A program made the translations under genes and the position numbers. Below, one piece after another: positions 1-19,400 of a DNA stretch of 64,000 nucleotides (position 1 is the first letter of the stretch; every line of letters starts with the position of its first letter). Below the pieces are notes generated by a model. It was not told the origin of the DNA and ran no database searches. It was given only the letters and a program-made list of their open reading frames with translations. The DNA is from Hyperoplus lanceolatus (Eukaryota; Chordata; Actinopteri; Uranoscopiformes; Ammodytidae), in NCBI GenBank assembly GCA_026929865.2, contig CM049405.1, positions 16,496,001-16,560,000 of the forward strand. Direction: 5' to 3'.

Positions 1-473
1 CACATTGAGTAAGAAATATTTTTTTAAACTTTAATTCTAATTCAAAACCCGGCAATTTGAGCGTTACTGCGACATCTACAGGAACGGAGGTTGTACTTCA
101 CAAAACGGTTAACATTTTTTTTTGGAGCTGTTGATATGATATAGACATCATGAAAATTGTCGTATCGATTTTTTAGCACAGCCCTAGTTTGCACACTGCA
201 GAATGCAACAGGATGTGGTTAGACATTGAGGCTCTTGGGGTACTTTTTGCATACTGATTTTTATATAAAAAAATGGAGACATCCTCAATATTTTTCTACC
301 ATACTTGATAACATCGAAGTATGGGTATTATTGGAACACAGGGATACTGTACATTTAAAGAGAAGGTGCAAGGATCAATGACTGATTGAATATATTAAAG
401 ACATCACATCCTTATACCACACTATGCAGGACATTTCTTTTACATTAAATGCCTAAAATCATATGTTCCTCAG
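1..473 (+). other. csrnp3: 3' part of the last csrnp3 intron
   Basis: This stretch shows no coding frame of its own. It ends in a usable splice acceptor (...gttcctcag at 465-473) immediately before the first conserved residues of the CSRNP cysteine-rich region, so it is read as intron. Earlier csrnp3 exons lie left of the window. No repeat or RNA gene was recognised in it. Confidence 0.75.
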
Positions 474-1655
474 GTGGACCGCATGTCGTTTCCATGTGGC
501 TGCAGCAAAGAGGGCTGCAGCAATTCGACGGGCCGGGTGGAGTTCAATCCCATTCGCGTTCGGACCCACTTCCTGCACACCATCATGAAGCTGGAGCTTG
601 AGAAGAGCCGCGAGCAGCAGCAGCAGCATCAGCATCAGCATCAGCAGGCGTCCACCAACAACGGTTACCGAGGCGAACCCAATGACCTGGCCAACGGAAA
701 CAACCCCCTGGTGGTTCAGTCCCAGCAGCACCGGTTGGAGTACTCCCTGTCTGACGCCATGCCACAGACTCCCAGCATGCACCTGCAGACAGCCGCCGCC
801 ACCGACCAGATGGAGGAGCTGCTGGAGGATGAGGAGGATGAAGAAGACGAAGAGGAGAACGAGGAAGAGGAGGATGAAGAGGAGGACAGCAGCAGTGTGT
901 GCAGTGGCCTGTCTGACTCCAGCACACAGAGCTTGGCTAACAGCGACTCTGAGGACGAGGAAGACTCCGAGGCCGAGGCTGAAGAAGAGAAGTCCGAGAA
1001 CTTCCGCGACGCCGTCGCCCCGTCGGTGTCTCATACCGAGGTGGTCCCTTTGTCCTCCGTGCTGGGATACAGCGAGAATCACGTGAACGGGAACGCTTAT
1101 TTAATGAACCCCTCGTTGGCGGAGTACTATCAGATGGGGAGCTCCGGTGTTGGAGGCGCCTCCAATGGCCAAGCCACCGGCCAACCGACCCCTAGTGAAC
1201 CCTACGGGGAAGCCTTAGCATTCCAAGATCCGCTCAGCGTGTGCAAAGCCAGTGCGCCCCAAGGACCATTCAACTTGTCTGCCGAGCAGTACACGGACTA
1301 CTCAAATCCGGCTGAGCAACAACAATACAATATAAATCAGCATTTCACTATGACCAACGGCGCTCCTGCCGACCCCTTGACCTCGTCCTACACACCGGAT
1401 CAGGAGAAGAAAGAGGTGTTGTCAAATAAAGCGGCTTTGTATGTGGAGCAGCCTGACAAGCAGAAGCAGCCTCAGTTTCCAAACTGCCTGAACAATAACA
1501 CGCAGGGTTCCTACAGCAGCCACGGCTCCTGTACGACAGCTGAGCAGCCGACACAGGAATCCAGCGTTAACGGACATTCAGACCTTACCTTACTAGCAAA
1601 CAACACTAAGAAGATCCCTTTACCAGACCATTGCCCAGAGGTCACAGCCATTTAG
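474..1655 (+). CDS. csrnp3: Cysteine/serine-rich nuclear protein 3, terminal coding exon (partial gene)
   Basis: This exon encodes the C-terminal 393 residues of a CSRNP (AXUD1/TAIP) family nuclear protein, described as a sequence-specific transcriptional activator. It opens in frame after the acceptor at 471-473 with [14 protein letters not shown] followed by [14 protein letters not shown], the family's cysteine-rich signature; the frame starts on a spliced codon, not a real initiator. A Gln/His run (about residues 49-57) and a long Glu/Asp-rich acidic stretch (about residues 115-140) follow, then a Ser/Pro/Gln-rich tail ending in a TAG stop. The family's usual gene shape, with most of the protein in one large last exon, fits. 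Assignment to member 3 rests on the neighbours galnt3, ttc21b and the sodium channel, as at human 2q24.3. The frames antisense to the acidic stretch are composition shadows. Confidence 0.9.
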   Translation: MDRMSFPCGCSKEGCSNSTGRVEFNPIRVRTHFLHTIMKLELEKSREQQQQHQHQHQQASTNNGYRGEPNDLANGNNPLVVQSQQHRLEYSLSDAMPQTPSMHLQTAAATDQMEELLEDEEDEEDEEENEEEEDEEEDSSSVCSGLSDSSTQSLANSDSEDEEDSEAEAEEEKSENFRDAVAPSVSHTEVVPLSSVLGYSENHVNGNAYLMNPSLAEYYQMGSSGVGGASNGQATGQPTPSEPYGEALAFQDPLSVCKASAPQGPFNLSAEQYTDYSNPAEQQQYNINQHFTMTNGAPADPLTSSYTPDQEKKEVLSNKAALYVEQPDKQKQPQFPNCLNNNTQGSYSSHGSCTTAEQPTQESSVNGHSDLTLLANNTKKIPLPDHCPEVTAI

Positions 1656-3914
1656 TGGGGGTCTAACCTTTTGATGTGTTTTTTTCATTTATTATGTCTT
1701 GACTTAAGTCCAAACAACTGGCATTTTATTTATGTAATTTTTTTTTTTTTTTGCATAATCTGACATTAATCTAAAAAAGCAATTTACAGCACCGAAGTTC
1801 ATTTTCATTTGTAACTATTAAGCCATAGGTTCATGATGGAAGTGTTTTTGAAGAACGATTCGCTCCAGTTATATCATGCCGTGCAATGTATCTTGTAATT
1901 TCAGATGTAAAGTTCTAGTTTCAATCAGATAGTGTGCTGTAGATAGAACTTTTCAATGTCTACTGTATGTGTCAAATGTGCAAAAAGAAAAAAAAAGGTT
2001 TATTGTCAGTTTATCAATTGTTCCTGAATTATGTGTATACATATTGTAAATGTTTTGATAACAATATGCATGCTGTTTTGGGAAACTCAGTGACATTTTA
2101 GGGGGTAAAAGAATTGCCATTGTTTTATATAAAAAATGTGTTGTATACATAATGTACATTTCTCTTCTTTCATTTGTCACAATTATATGCTTTTCTATGG
2201 TTTTGAAAAGCATGAAAAAGCCCGAATTCTTATTTGTATGTTTGGAATACAATATCAATAGCATCAAAAGTCAGAAATCAAATCACAGCCTTTTGCACTT
2301 GTGTGTTAGGGTCCAGGTGCATGCAGTTGGTTTTTAAATGATAAAGACTTTAACAGTGGCTAAAAAAAGGCCCTTCACTTTTCACTCTTAGAATAAAATG
2401 ATTTGCAGGTGCCACCATGAATTAAGATGTATTATTTTAAGCATTTCATGGCGCAGGGATATTAATAAAGTAGCACTTTGACATATCTCCAAAAAAGTAC
2501 AAGAAACTATGATTCATCAAAGACAGCAGGACACTATCTTTACAATTGAATTAACATACACTAGGCTCTATTTGAAATGCACCAGGAAACAGTCTGGAGA
2601 CATTATTTATTATACAGTATAATGACCTAAAATAATGTGTCGGTATCTCATAAATGAGCTGGTTATTGAATTTATGCTTTTGAATCATGTATAAGCTACA
2701 TTCCTCTGTCATAACCAAGATGTTTATGTGTGTGGTTCTTATAATGATGTTAATTTGTTTTCTTGGAGTGTTAAGTGCAATAGCTGGAGGGTTTTTAATA
2801 GACATTCCCGTTTAGAGGAAATCCTCATTAAAGTGGACTGAGATTACTTTTAATTGACTGTGTGTCAAGGGAATAATGTTGTACTTAAAACCATTATTTT
2901 AACAAGAATAAATATGCCAGTTTTAATATGGGGGACACATATGTTCAAGGTTGACAATCAAAGCATATTCTCAAACTTGATTCATATCAGTAATTAACAG
3001 TTACACATAATATCACACCAGAGTCCCATGAGCCATTAAAAAAATGACAGATGCAATTTTTATTCAAACCGAAAGTCTGTATATAACCTTTAAACCCTCT
3101 TTATAAAATCACTGACAGAGAGGAAATTGGAGTGACTACTCAACAATCGGGGGGCGCAATAATGAAGCAAAGTACTCTGCTGTAATATGTTGCTGAAGTG
3201 CTTTACCTTGAGCGCTTTGCCCCATGCATGAATATCAGATATTCGTTCCTCTTCTGTACTTGCAGATATCTGCCCGTACTTTGTAATCAGAAGGGTTAGT
3301 GTTGGGAGTTTTGGTGATTATGTGTGACTCTTGAGTAGCTTGGACCTCTTATACCACCTCTGTGGTACAACATAAATGTACAGACTGCCTTTAGGCAATC
3401 AGTGGCATCAACATGGCCTATGTAACAGGTGAATTGTGCCAAAGCATACAGTGTGAGAAAGCTAGGTACAATGTCACTGCATCCAGTTAATAATCCTTTG
3501 TTGGATTTTATTTTCCAGTATTTATTATGAATGATATATTGAAATGTGTATTTATTGTGGTTTACTAAAAAAAATCTGTATTGGGTAAATTGATTCTCTA
3601 TCTCAAAATTGTCTTTTTTTAATGCTGGCTGTGTTGTAAAGCTGTATGTGCCTGATTTACTTAATTCTTCTAATTTCGTTAAATGCATACGTTTTGCACA
3701 AAATGGTACAAATTTTTTCACTGTGTTTGGTTATTGAATTGTAGATAGAGCCAACTTCATTTTCTGTAGTTCCATTTAAACATGGTTTTGAAATAAATGT
3801 AATTAAAAATGGATGTCAACAATGAACAGTTCAGTAATTTCTTAGTGCAAAGCGCCCTCTGCAGATCACAGGGAGAAATGACACAAAGTAGCTCAAGGTA
3901 CTACCCCAACTGAA
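1656..3914 (+). other. csrnp3: csrnp3 3' UTR and convergent intergenic DNA
   Basis: AT-rich sequence with no supportable coding exon. AATAAA hexamers on the plus strand lie at 2392, 2464, 2907 and 3792, so a long 3' UTR with alternative ends is plausible. The short frames here have no family resemblance and no splice or codon support. Confidence 0.5.
3792..3797 (+). terminator. csrnp3: Candidate distal poly(A) signal of csrnp3
   Basis: AATAAA is the last plus-strand hexamer before the opposing galnt3 signal. Use of this site rather than the hexamers at 2392, 2464 or 2907 cannot be told from sequence. Confidence 0.35.
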
Positions 3915-3920
3915 TTTATT
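3915..3920 (-). terminator. galnt3: Candidate poly(A) signal of galnt3
   Basis: TTTATT on the plus strand reads AATAAA on the minus strand. It is the first such hexamer I found downstream of the galnt3 stop at 5500, giving a 3' UTR of about 1.6 kb. Confidence 0.4.
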
Positions 3921-5499
3921 GACCTAAAAAATAAGACCTCCTATTACCATGGCAGTTGGACAAGACAGTTTCCATTTTTAGCACAAACTGGTAATCAGTA
4001 CCTCACCCAGTCTTAAACTTAAAGTAATTAACAATAGTCCACAGCCATCTTAAGACCAGTGCCTGCACCAGAAATTGATTAGTGGACTCCTGTAAAGTTG
4101 TATAGGGACAGTTTCAGGCAGTGGACACAGAAACAAGAGTTCCTTCGGTGCATTCATTTCACATTAAATTTCCATTTTGATGAACACTAAAGCATAACAT
4201 TTTAAATAATACAGGCAAACATTGCATCAATTAAAAAGATCAGAATATTTCAGCTCGATGTTTGACTGCAAACATGTTGCGATAAAATACTGACTGTAGG
4301 CCAAAAAGGCCTCTTAATCCATACGGGCTATTTCACTGTTGTCATGAGCACTTGACATGAACGGCCCAAGTCCAAACTAATTGTTCAAGGGCCAGCTGTC
4401 TCTAAAATGCGACAAACTAAAGGTTATGATGTTCAGTTTGTGTTTGAATAGCTTTAGGGAGGTGCTGATTAAACAGCATGGCCACTTTGATGCTGTTGTA
4501 CTGAATTGTTCTGTACTGAAAGGTGTTTTGATTATTTACTCTCCCCTCATAAATATAAACAGGTTGGATCGGGTAAATATTAAAAACATCTCTCAGCAAA
4601 AATACACCACAAACTACATCATCCAAAATGTAGACAGGTGTTGATAAAGTTAAATCAACACCTGTCTGCAATAGATTCAAACAAAGCATTGTTACCTCCA
4701 TGAAGGGGGATTTGTTTTGCAGGGGTTGACTGCTTTAGCTTTAGCTAGGTATACCTAATAAAATGACAACTGAAGATAATTAGAAATTAAATACAGTCGA
4801 AAGGTCTCAAAACGTTTTCCATTCCTAGAAAGTGAAGACTTAAAAAAAAAAAATCATGAAATAATTCATATTGTATCCACGTCAAACCTTTTTGATCCCA
4901 ACACAGTGGAAGCCATTTTTTGTTCATCAACCCCACACCATCACCATCACCCCTACCCAAACCACTTACCACCCCCCCCACTCCCATATAAAATGACATC
5001 GAAGGCACTGGACGGTAACAAATCAGAGGATAACAATTCTAAAAAGGGACAATGCACATCATACTTGTGCGTTTCAGGTTTTCGCTTTCAGTTTCTTTGG
5101 TGCATACTCTTGGGATCATTCTGTGTCCAACTTGAAAACCCCCTTTGCGTAAAGTTTTGTTTTAGATTCATACGTCTCACGGGAAAATGTTCAGTCGAGT
5201 AGTGAAAACACCTCAAAAACAAAAAAGGCCCTTTGTCAACACTCAAAGTGCATCTTCATTGTTCCAAGAATCTCAGTTCACAGTCTGACTGGGAGCATTG
5301 TTTCAATGCTTCCTCCCAGCGGTTTCTCGCAAAGTCCAAACAGCAGCAGTTCAGTTCTTCTAAGTATAAAAATAAATTAAACTCAATGTCATTTATCTAA
5401 AAGAAAAAAAACCTGCACGTTAGCTGCATACAGTATGATAACGTCTTAGTATCCCTAAGAATCCAGAGTGGCTATTTTGTAAAGTGGTAGTATGCAGAC
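3921..5499 (-). other. galnt3: galnt3 3' UTR
   Basis: This is sequence between the galnt3 stop codon and the candidate poly(A) signal. No coding exon is supportable. It contains a perfect 14-bp inverted repeat at 4632-4667 and a short CCAT/CACC-rich patch near 4930-4985. Confidence 0.5.
4632..4667. repeat. Perfect 14-bp inverted repeat (hairpin)
   Basis: The arms agacaggtgttgat (4632-4645) and atcaacacctgtct (4654-4667) are exact reverse complements with an 8-nt loop. The hairpin lies inside the presumed galnt3 3' UTR. Function is unknown. Confidence 0.6.
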
Positions 5500-11557
<6,058 letters not shown>

Positions 11558-13438
11558 TCTTCTTGAAGGGGAGAGCAGGCTGGCTTTAGACGAAGGTTCA
11601 GCTGTAATACATAAACATATTCAGATGTGTATTGATGATTTACCATGCAGTCATGCATGTTAAGGCATTGGAGGTTCAGCACACCACGCACACGCACACA
11701 CTGAGTGATTCATTACTTTCCATAGGCTACATTAACATCTTAGTACTTCAAGCATTTAGCATTTAGAACACTTTGTCTTTGAATAAAAAATACATGTAGC
11801 AGTTCCTGGTGAGGCTATAAAGAAAGCCAGTTGCTATCTACACATCACATACTTGAGATCAGCTTATAATGCATTCAACAAACAACCCTTGCTCTGGATT
11901 CCTGTAGGCTAGTAGAGAAAACAAACAACATACCATGAGTCGATGAATTACAGGCTTTGGTCAGTAGAGTCTTTTAAATTACTCCCATACAATTCAACAG
12001 ATGGCATCCTGCTTCAACCGGAGATCCTCTATTTGCTGCTCGTATTCCAAAGCACCATTAGCGAAGACAAAAAAGATTTGATTCGCAAAACTTCCGTCTC
12101 GTTGGATCCAGGTGCGCTCCTCAGGTATAGGGAGGAGACGTGCTGGCGCGCTTGCGCAGAGAGAACATCCGCGTGTCAAAATCCATACCTGAGAAGAGCT
12201 GTGAAAAAGCAAGCATAACCAGAGATGATCCTGACAAGCAAGTCTGACGATGACATGTTGCCGCAGCTTTACGCAAGTCCGGTGTTTTCTTGATCAAGTA
12301 TTGTTGGTCCAAATCCCCGAAGAAACATTATGGTCAAGACCAACTTCTTGAAATACGCTAGAGTAATCTGACTGCAGTCAGTTTGCCTGCAGGGATATTG
12401 CAGACTGAATTATCCACGGAGTTCCTCACACTCAATAATGGTGCCATTAACAGGATTTGTTCAACTGGCCATTCAGGGGGAGAGTTGCTGGGTTACAAAT
12501 AACGGAGGAACGCGCAACACCCCTCGCACAGTCCACCGCATCCAATCACGCTCTTCGAGAAAAAAAGCACTTCTTGCTCATGGATCGCAAACTTCTGAAA
12601 GCGAACCACTAAGAGTAAACCAAACGACGCACATGGTCCAGATTGTATTTGTACTCAAGTTACGCGTCATTTCGCGTGCATGCGAAAGTGTTTTGATTAT
12701 TTAATCACATCTTAGCTTCCGTTACCAATGATGAAAGTTGTAAAAGATGACACGTAGGCTACTCACCAGCGGACGGTGCAGTGTATTTAATCCTTAAATA
12801 TCCAAGGTTTCCCAAAGCGGACTGAGTAGAGAAGCGGGTTCCAACCACGGGGAGCCGGTCCGGCTCTGGTGCCCGGTTTGAAGTATTTCTGCTTTTGACT
12901 CGCAGTGACTATCTGAAACTGAAAGGACTGTTTTCCCCCAGTCCAGTTTATTATGTCCATTAAAATGTTCACTGGGTGGCCTACTTCCCCCCAGGCTGTC
13001 ACGCATGCAAATGTGTGTGTATGTGGCATTTGTCTTTAGAGACGCTGCTAATGTAAATTGACAGTTCATACAATAATCAGTAGGATACATCATCTGTTTA
13101 TTAAAGCATCGATTCAATATTTAGGACAGAAAGGAAATGATGTCAGAAAGCCAGCACCACATAACTAAACGCTTTTATTTTTAATTAAGACTTAACAGTC
13201 ACACATATACACATACTGACATTATAATATCCACCACAATAAAAAACATTTAAATATAGAATTGAATATGAATGAATTGTAGGAAATAGTTGAAAACAAA
13301 TTTTTTTTCAAGAAAAAAATAAACATTATTTTAAACTTTACAGTAAAAGCCAAACAATAGAACTGGATCAAGTGACAAGTCATTCTATCACAGAAACATT
13401 TGTTTCATCTCTCTCTCTTTCTCTCACTCGCTCCAACA
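11558..13438 (-). other. galnt3 5' flank and ttc21b 3' flank
   Basis: This is the head-to-tail gap between galnt3 and ttc21b. A likely acceptor at 11603-11602 (ttacag) points to a non-coding 5' exon of galnt3 upstream; its location was not resolved. No coding exon is supportable. The left part should hold the galnt3 promoter and the right end the ttc21b 3' UTR, with AATAAA (minus) at 13179-13174. Confidence 0.45.
13174..13179 (-). terminator. ttc21b: Candidate poly(A) signal of ttc21b
   Basis: AATAAA on the minus strand lies 260 bp past the ttc21b stop. It is the first such hexamer found downstream. Confidence 0.5.
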
Positions 13439-16400
13439 CTAAGATCTCAGGGCAACACGGGCTTTGTCCAGGATGTCTTTTCTCATTCGTGGATAGTTGG
13501 GATGAGCGGCCAGAACCTGTGGATGGAAGGAAGCAAAAATTATTCACGGGATATAAAAATCAGATCTGTTCTCTCAAGACCGTATACATCCCCAGGTGTC
13601 TCACCTTATGACACACGTCTATGGCATCAACATGTCTCTTTGCTTTTAAGTAGTTGAAAGCAAGCTTGTATCCTGGAATCAAAACAGACATTACACATTA
13701 GCGCTATAATTCTCTTAATCCCTTTTATTCTCACAAATAGAAATGGACATGTGCTTTTGGTTGAAATACCGATAGTCGGGTTGGTCCGATTTCCATATTT
13801 CCAAGCCAGTTCATAGTTGTTTGCTGCATCACGGAATGCCTGCTCTTTTTCCATTATGTAACCCAGATATTCATAAGCTTTACAGCATGACTGGGGGAAA
13901 AAAGAAGGGGGCAATCATTATCACAAGGAATTCAGCGTAAACTAAATACACTACTCTATAAAGTAACATAAATCCCAAGATAAAGATAAAAAAAAACATA
14001 CAAATTTTGTGTGAATTGGGCTGCCTTGTAAACCACATTAACACTCAAGCAGTGACAATGTTGTCAGGCTGACCTTGTTATGATTGAGGCATCTCTTTAA
14101 GAGGTCCCCGGCCATGTCATACTTCCCCGACTGGATGTAGATGTCTGCCAAGAGCAGCCAGCTCTTCTCGAATTCGTCTGCGTCGACATTGCTCCAGTTC
14201 ATCTTAGCTATGCGTTTGAGCTGGTTTCTGGCTCTGGGAGTTTGTTTGAGCATCATGTACGCCGTGGCCATAGCCAGCAGGGCCGGCACGTGGTCTTTCT
14301 GCATTCAACCAAAGGATCCTGGTTAGAGAGCATGCAACTGACAACACCTCTCCCAACTACCCCACAACCACACTGACTTCAATTCAGTGCATCAATTTAA
14401 AGGCCTACTTCACCGGTGGGAATATGAAGGTGTATTGAATTCTGAGATCCTATGTAGTATAAATGTGCAAAAAAAATTTAAATTGGTTCATCCTAGCCTG
14501 AGAAAAGGCAGATAGAGTGTTTTATGGTCTCACTGGCAGATAGAGTGTTTTACGGTCTCACTGTCTTACTGTGACTCACAGTAAGTATAATGATCAGTTG
14601 AAATCTTGCTGGTTTAATTCACACAACTGAAAAACAATATTATAAGCCAATTGATATATACTGTAATAACTTGGCCCGATGCAGTTTAATGTGCCGTTTA
14701 TGACCAAATGGAATGGCTGACATTTACAGAGAGCCTGGAATAACACACAGCTCCCGGTGTGGGTATATTTACACGAGAGAGAGTGCTGTAACTCAGGCTT
14801 CATCATCTGGAGTTTACTCACCTCATTGTTTGCGACCTCTGTGAAAACACTGAGGGCTTTCTCTACATTGCTCTTCTGCTTAGTGGCCAGAGAGCAGTAG
14901 TTCTCCAGGATGCGCAGCTGGATGTGTCCGCCCGCTGTCTGGGGCTTAAGCTCCTTCAGAAGCTTCTCGGCCGTTCTCACAGCCAGTTGCTCAGACTCCT
15001 GCTTCTCCGTGGAGTTCCTGATGAGAGGCGAGCATTAGAAGAATGTCTGCTGGTGTTCCAGCAAAGGCATATATAGGCGCATTCAAAACATTTAAATATC
15101 ATGGAAAATGTCATTCAAAAAGTGAAACTTTCATATTTTCGAAGTTTCATTACAGAAAGTGAAATATGTTAGTTCTTTTGTTTGTGTTAATTTTGATGAT
15201 GACGGCTTACAGCTCATGGTAAAAAAAAAATCAGTATCTCAATAAATATGAATATTACATAAAACCGATCAAAAAAAGGATTTAAAATACAGAAATGTGG
15301 ACCATCTGAAAAGTATGTTTATTCTAGTTTAATTTCACTTTAAGTGCAATGAATCTAGAATATATGAAAGTTTCACTTTTTGAATTCAATTATGGAAAAA
15401 GAAATTACTTTTCATTGATATTGAATTTTTTTAAGATGCACCCATATGCTGTATAGAGTCTTAGCATGCTCCTTACTGCCACTCACCCCATTTCACCATC
15501 CAGGGTCTCAAATACTTCTCCTCCCATGATGTCGTTATCAGGGTTCAAGTAGATTTCAATCATGTTATACACAGCGTTTTGACCCCAATCGTTGTCTTTC
15601 CGCGCTTTGTTGAAGTGTCGCAGAGCATCATTAGGTTCTCCAGTGAACCTGAGCAGCAAGCATAACTTTAGTCGCTAATGTTAAAACAGATTGTCACCAT
15701 ATTCAGAGGAAACACTATTCCAATACTCACCAAAGATAAAGCCCTTTGCAGTAGTTGAACCCCGGGTCAAATTTGGCCCTGGAAGAATGTTTTTCTGCCA
15801 TATCAATAAATCTGGGAACCTCTTCCAACTTCCCGGCCCTCCTCAACAGGTCAATTAGTCGTGAAAGAGTTTGGTAGTTGTCTGAAAGCGACAGGTGTAC
15901 ATTATTATGCGTTCTATTTAGAAAAGATAAAATCATGGATTTACAATTACATTCAAAAGAGATTTATTGCACCTGGTTTGCGCTCCAGGAGTTGTTGGAA
16001 GTGGAAAACTGCCTTGTCATAGTCTGTCTTCCTGAACATAATGTCAGCCATCATCTAAGAACAAACATATGTTAGAAATTATTTCCTGCTTAGTTGCTAA
16101 AAAAAAGTTACAGTCAAAACTGTGGTGAAAGACGGCCAGAACAAACCAGAACTGCATCTTCATTAAACTGGTCGTTCTTCAAAATGACGCTGCATTGCTC
16201 ATGGCACGCATCGACCTCATCTAGAGTAAGGTACAGCCGGGACAACTCCAGCATCACCTGGGTTAGGGGGATAGCATCCATAATGAATGAACATGACAAC
16301 GTTCTTGCTAGTAAAAATGTAAGATTAGTAAATCAGACGTTTTTTCAGGCTCTAAAGAAAAACCCACAACTGTGTCAACCACAGCTGCAGTGGGTACACA

Positions 16401-19400
16401 GGACGTTTTTGATTCAGCTGCACTGACCTTGCGATCGGTCTCACAATACACAAGAGCCTCTTTGTAGAATTTGACCGCTCTCTCATATCCCCTCTGACTT
16501 GTGTAGTGTTTAGCGATCTCGGAGCAGATCTCGGCGGCGAGCTGCTTCTGCGCGGGGACGGCGTCGGGCTGCTCCAACTGCACTCGCTTCAGCACCTTGG
16601 CCTGCACATCTCGCGCCTACAGAAAGGAGGGACATGTTTTTACTTTGTAAACAACAATAACAACAAACATTATCCTTATTGTCTCTGTAGCAAGTGAATC
16701 CACGTCTGTCTTTCAAAGGTGGAGTCAGCCATTCTGGAGCATGCTTGTTGTCAAAATCCCTTTTTTTTGTCAAAATCAGTGAATATCTCCTTACAATCTG
16801 TTACCTGTCCGTACTATGTGTACTCTGAAAAAGAATTGGTCACGCAAAATATTTAATATAAAATGTAAAAAGATCATAAGTCAGAGAACCATGTAATGGC
16901 AAGCACTTACTCTTTGTAGGGAAAGTAAAGCTTCCTCATTTTTCTCAACCTTATTTTGGATCTTTGCCAAGAGGACCAGATAACGGCAATCGTCTGAGAG
17001 CGCCTGCAGTTCATTCACTGGGTAGTAAAAAGTGACGTTAGAAACACACAAAATACCAATACAAAAATGACAAATTAGTGAATACTTTTTCTAAAACACA
17101 GTGGAGAGAGGTTTTCATTGATTCAACGCAGTTTGGCATTTCCGTGGACAATATTCATGATAATATTTTATTTTCTTCTTGCTTCAAGTTGTTTACACAT
17201 ACATAATAAATGCATCATATCTGTGCACAAAGTATCGCTGTGTGTGTCTAGATTCTATTTTTCTGAATCATGGTGGTGTTTGACGTCAGGAGTTGGTGTC
17301 TGTGTGTGTGAAATACTGTGAAGTGTTAAGTACCTGCTTCATGAGCCAGAGCTTCATGCAGGACTCTCTCGCAGCGCTCATGTTGCTTCATCTTCATCAG
17401 CAGCTCAGCTAGGTCATAGCGCAGGAAGTTCTGTTGTTCAGTCTTCAGGGCCGCTTCATAGTAATTGATTGCCTGTGCGACAGCAGCCTTGTGTCAACAT
17501 TGTTTTTTTCTCCTGTGAGCAAATCCTGTTTATAGTTGAATGAGCGCAAACGGCACAAACCTTGACGTAGTTATGAGTCTTGACCAGGGCTTTCCCAATC
17601 TTGCTGGCTAAAGCACCATCTTTGGGGTTTTTCTTCAGAGCGTGCTCATACACCTCGATGGCTTTCTCGGGCTGAGGATAAACACGTCACGCATTGAGTA
17701 GTGTCACACATTTGAAGTGTTCTCGTAAATATTATTCAGGACGTCTAAACACATTTCATTATTTACATATTGTTGTGAACACATAGTAAACATTATGAGG
17801 CTAGCATGCAGCAACCTGAAACCGCTGCTTAATTCAAAATTAAGAGCTGTTGGGAACGTTGGATGAAGTCAGATTTCTGACACAGTGAGGATCTATTTCG
17901 GCCTTGAAATGACATCATCTTACCTATCACAACAACCAGAGTATGTTTCCACATCTGACATTATGAGGCTTGTCTCACCTCTAAATAAATGGATTTTTCA
18001 GTTTAGGCTGTGTATGAATGAGAATACTTTAAAAAAATGCTGTATATGTTTCACTTTCCCTTTATTATTCCTGTTTTGTTTTTTATATAGCCAACATAAC
18101 ATACTGTGTCAAAATGTTCTATTGTAGTTCCCACTGACCTAGTTCTTAGTGGCTCATTATTTTAAAGCTGTACAGTAGTTTTAACTGCTCAAGGTTGCAG
18201 AGTGTTTAACAGTTTGCCCTCCCTATTATACTGTATTTGAGGTGTCAACTTGGACACTAGTCTACAGCTTTCGGGGTTTTCCAGGTTGCATGGAAAACTG
18301 ACATTAGCGAGGGAGCTTACAACTTTGGTTGAATTCATTGGGTCTCTGCTGGGGACCCACTGTGTCTTGTGTCAATGTTTAGCAAATTTTAGATTATGTT
18401 TCACAACATAACCTCTCAGTTGGATAGCTCACTACACTAGCAATGTTTTATATTCCTGGGGCCTCTACGAATAGTCAAATCTTCTAACCTTTAAGCCTCC
18501 TTTCCTATGCCTTAACCCTAAACGTCATCGGGGTTAAGGAGAGATGAAAGGTGCTTCCTTTCGAACATAGGAAAAGACAGCACTGTTTCAAATGAATATG
18601 ACTCCACTTTTCCTAACCGATGTCATTGCGCGACGGCGAGTATTGCTGACGTGAGTCACTTGCGTGAAACTAGGTCGGACATGGCCAAGGGGAATATTTA
18701 AGGCCACTTGAATCCCAATTCACATGTGAAAAAAAAGAGGCTACACTTAAGTTGATGTTGAAATTAACTGCCCCCAGTAATCTCCATTAAATGTGAAGTT
18801 GGCATTTTATTTTCTTATGGTGTAAATTATGTGCTACGAAAATAATGATTATGATGTTGGTCTTTTATGAGTTCTTTATTATCTTTTTGGGGGAGTGAGG
18901 GGGGGTGTATTTTGTTTTAGCCAAGTTAAATCTTCCTCTCTTCTGTTTAACCTCTCGTTCGGATTCGTGTAGAGTCGGTAAACTCCGGCGGTGGCCTGTT
19001 GCTTTAAATCTTGCCGCCGTAAAGGATTATGGGATACCACTATCTCCTTTCCTTTAGCATAGATTGGTCAGGAGTAACCTATGCTAAAGGAGGGTTAAAG
19101 GATGCATCGAGGCTCATTTCCTAAGCATTTTGAGAATTCGAACCACCTATCTGCCAAGTACTTCCGGGTTATCTCGTTAGAAAATGAAATTTCCTATGCA
19201 AAAAAGAGAATCAGTAGAGGCCCCTGGGCCGCTATAATAAGCACCTGTTTCTGAAACAGGTGGAGATGCATAATGAGGCCTTCCTGGTACATTTTCTATA
19301 TTTTACAGTAGAGCATCATCTATTGAGTTTCATCGTTCTGCTCTAAACTGCAGGGCGGGGAATGGAAGAGAGAGGTTCTTTGTTCCTTTTATACACTAAT

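Noticed and set aside
459..1082. Minus-strand 207-residue and 114-residue open frames opposite csrnp3
   Set aside because: They are the antisense of the Glu/Asp- and Gln-rich coding stretch, giving Leu/Ser runs. They have no splice signals or family resemblance.
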